Of a stretch of DNA of 25,570 nucleotides, positions 24,559 through 25,570 are shown one piece after another; the first letter of the stretch is position 1, and the number at the start of each line of letters is the position of its first letter. This DNA comes from Promethearchaeia archaeon (GTDB taxonomy: Archaea; Asgardarchaeota; Lokiarchaeia; Sigyniarchaeales; SOKP01): the NCBI GenBank assembly GCA_029856295.1, contig JAHQWS010000257.1, positions 1 through 25,570 on the forward strand, in the 5' to 3' direction. The notes under the pieces were generated by a model. The model worked only from the letters and a program-made list of their open reading frames with translations. It had not been told where the DNA came from and searched no databases. A program made the translations under genes and the position numbers.

Positions 24559-24623
24559 GTTTTATCTAAATATCTTGCTCTAAAGGGAGTAATTCCTACT
24601 CCTATTATCGCTACTTTTCTCAA
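24547..24623 (-). pseudogene. 5' fragment of a second copy of the thiolase-like gene
   Basis: These 77 nt match 14408-14484, the first 25-26 codons of the interrupted thiolase, with five differences, all of them synonymous (GGT/GGA, ATA/ATT, ACA/ACT, CCT/CCC, AAG/AAA). The TTG start is kept. The match ends exactly where the SDR fragment begins. The silent pattern means the copy came from a paralogue or close relative that was still under protein-level selection, not from a recent duplication of the local gene. Confidence 0.9.
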
Positions 24624-24801
24624 TTTATTTCACTAATTTTTTTTTTTGAATTTTTTTATATATTATAAATATAGGTTTAATTTGTATTTGTTAATATTTT
24701 AAAATTTTCAAATAAGAATTTTCTTAAGTTTTCAAATAAATTAAAAAGTAATAATTAGTATAATTGTTTGAAAGTTAAAACTTAAAAATATTATGCTTAA
24801 A
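24624..24801. other. AT-rich stretch, probably the old promoter of the thiolase fragment
   Basis: Bases 24634-24680 hold a T12-like run and TATATATTATAAATATA, which would be a promoter box on the minus strand for the truncated thiolase. Nothing coding is seen. Confidence 0.3.
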
Positions 24802-25251
24802 CTACTTATCTTTCAATTTCCAATTTGCTCTAAAAGTACTTCCATCTCTTATGACTCTCTTTATTAAAAATTCTTCCTTTTCTAATTTTCCAAGATATTT
24901 GTATATTTTCTGGTGATTTAGCTTCAATAAATCACTTATTTCTAATGTAGTTAATTCTTTATCTCTTTCAAAAAGATGTAGTAGCTTCTTTCTTAATGGG
25001 TCATGCAAATTAACATCAAGAGTGGCTCCTTTTAATTTCCAAAAAGCCGTCTTAGTTCTTCCAACTAGTTTAATTTCTTTTTCAATGTCACCCCTATTTA
25101 ATAAATCACATAAATGTCGACGACAGTCAAATTCCATTAATCTCATAATATTTTGGGTTGTTAAAGGTCCTTGATTTGTTAATAAGGTTAATATTCTTCT
25201 TTTAACACTTGATTTTTCAGGATTTTTTATATTGATACCAAGTTTTTTTAA
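24802..25251 (-). CDS. Two-domain winged-helix regulator, no canonical start codon
   Basis: The first ATG (25146) lies inside the first winged-helix domain. Upstream of it the frame stays open to 25251 and reads as real protein: KLGINIKNPEKSSVKRRILT, then LLTNQGPLTTQNIMRLMEFD. The full product would have one winged helix at about 15-70 and a second at about 85-145 (DPLRKKLLHLFERDKELTTLEISDLL, cut here, then HQKIYKYLGKLEKEEFLIKR). Between 25251 and 25146 there is no ATG, GTG or TTG in frame; an A7 run sits at the upstream edge. Either the gene has lost its 5' end, a frame error hides the start, or it uses a rare start. It lies on the same strand as, and downstream of, a GPH transporter gene. 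The regulated genes are unknown. Confidence 0.7.
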   Translation of the reverse strand, partial: LKKLGINIKNPEKSSVKRRILTLLTNQGPLTTQNIMRLMEFDCRRHLCDLLNRGDIEKEIKLVGRTKTAFWKLKGATLDVNLHDPLRKKLLHLFERDKELTTLEISDLLKLNHQKIYKYLGKLEKEEFLIKRVIRDGSTFRANWKLKDK

Positions 25252-25410
25252 TTAAAAAATTAATTTGAATCAAAAAATAAGTATATTTAAAAATATTATT
25301 CGCATATTTTGAGATAATTTTTCTCAAGAAGAATGCATTTTCGGTACAGCAACTCTGGTTAAAAAAGCTTGGAGACATCTTGCATCCTTAAAAATTTCAA
25401 ATATCTCAGC
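25252..25410. other. Gap between GPH fragment and winged-helix gene
   Basis: Moderately AT-rich, 159 nt. It should carry the promoter of the winged-helix gene. A short island near 25328-25385 is less AT-rich but has no open frame with a start. Confidence 0.25.
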
Positions 25411-25570
25411 TTAAAGATTCAATTCATCGAGCTGTTTTTTTAAAGCAATTGATTTTTCTGGAGTTATGTCGTATACTTTCCAAAATACAAAAGTTCCAAT
25501 TAACATCACGATAGCAGGTATCCCTCCAATCAATAGCCGAATGCCAAACAACGCTTCTGAAGGTTGGTCT
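25411..25570 (-). CDS. GPH-family transporter, C-terminal end (cut by window edge)
   Basis: The last 53 codons of a minus-strand gene that enters from the right edge. QPSEALFGIRLLIGGIPAI aligns with PGSEVIWGLRLLMGLIPAV near the C-terminus of the complete transporter at 20098-21513. A hydrophobic last helix and a charged tail ending KKQLDELNL follow. It is a second sugar:cation symporter of the same family, probably for another glycoside. The upstream part lies outside the window. Confidence 0.85.
   Translation of the reverse strand, partial: DQPSEALFGIRLLIGGIPAIVMLIGTFVFWKVYDITPEKSIALKKQLDELNL

Noticed and set aside
1..25570. tRNA, rRNA, CRISPR array or intact transposon
   Set aside because: No cloverleaf, rRNA core sequence, regular repeat-spacer pattern or complete transposase was found on either strand by reading; a dedicated search could still reveal small elements.

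Overview
The window looks like an AT-rich archaeal chromosome, probably from an anaerobic Asgard (Lokiarchaeia-like) lineage. This rests on gene content: a tungsten-type aldehyde:ferredoxin oxidoreductase, thiolase-fold/DUF35 pairs, corrinoid-type UroD-family methyltransferases, GPH sugar transporters and poly-T stops. I ran no phylogeny, so the lineage is an inference. No rRNA, tRNA, CRISPR array or intact insertion sequence was seen.

Region 1 (1-14484) is an acyl-CoA / lipid-type catabolic block. A 5'-truncated aldehyde:ferredoxin oxidoreductase on the plus strand converges on a long run of minus-strand genes. In transcription order these are: a broken thiolase-like gene, DUF35, an SCP2 sterol-carrier protein, threonine aldolase, a 38-aa membrane peptide ORF, DUF35, two thiolase-like genes, DUF35, acyl-CoA ligase, an atypical crotonase, a CrtI/RetSat-like FAD enzyme, and a flavin/2Fe-2S reductase. 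All three thiolase-like proteins carry Gly where thiolases carry the nucleophilic Cys, and the crotonase lacks both usual Glu residues. No acyl-CoA or 3-hydroxyacyl-CoA dehydrogenase is present. Together these suggest a retro-aldol (Ltp2-like) cleavage route, with the released aldehyde or acid handled by the aldehyde oxidoreductase and the ligase, rather than classical beta-oxidation.

Region 2 (14485-15225) is a degraded intergenic stretch. It holds a frameshifted remnant gene with a membrane segment and a helical, DNA-binding-like tail.

Region 3 (15226-24416) is a sugar-utilisation locus, probably for fucosides. It contains a DeoR-type regulator, an iron alcohol dehydrogenase (FucO-like family), a zinc medium-chain dehydrogenase, a GPH-family transporter, a cytoplasmic GH29 alpha-L-fucosidase, and two UroD-fold proteins with the HxC...C zinc motif of methyl-cobalamin methyltransferases. 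Methylated sugars or other methyl donors are therefore possible substrates.

Region 4 (24417-25570) holds a rearrangement scar: the 5' end of an SDR gene is joined tail-to-tail to the 5' end of a second copy of the broken thiolase. It is followed by a two-domain winged-helix regulator with no normal start codon and the C-terminus of a second GPH transporter cut by the window edge.

The best candidates for something undescribed are the Cys-less thiolase/DUF35/crotonase set, the 29-nt hairpin insertion that splits one thiolase, and the inversion-like junction that involves a paralogue of that same thiolase.
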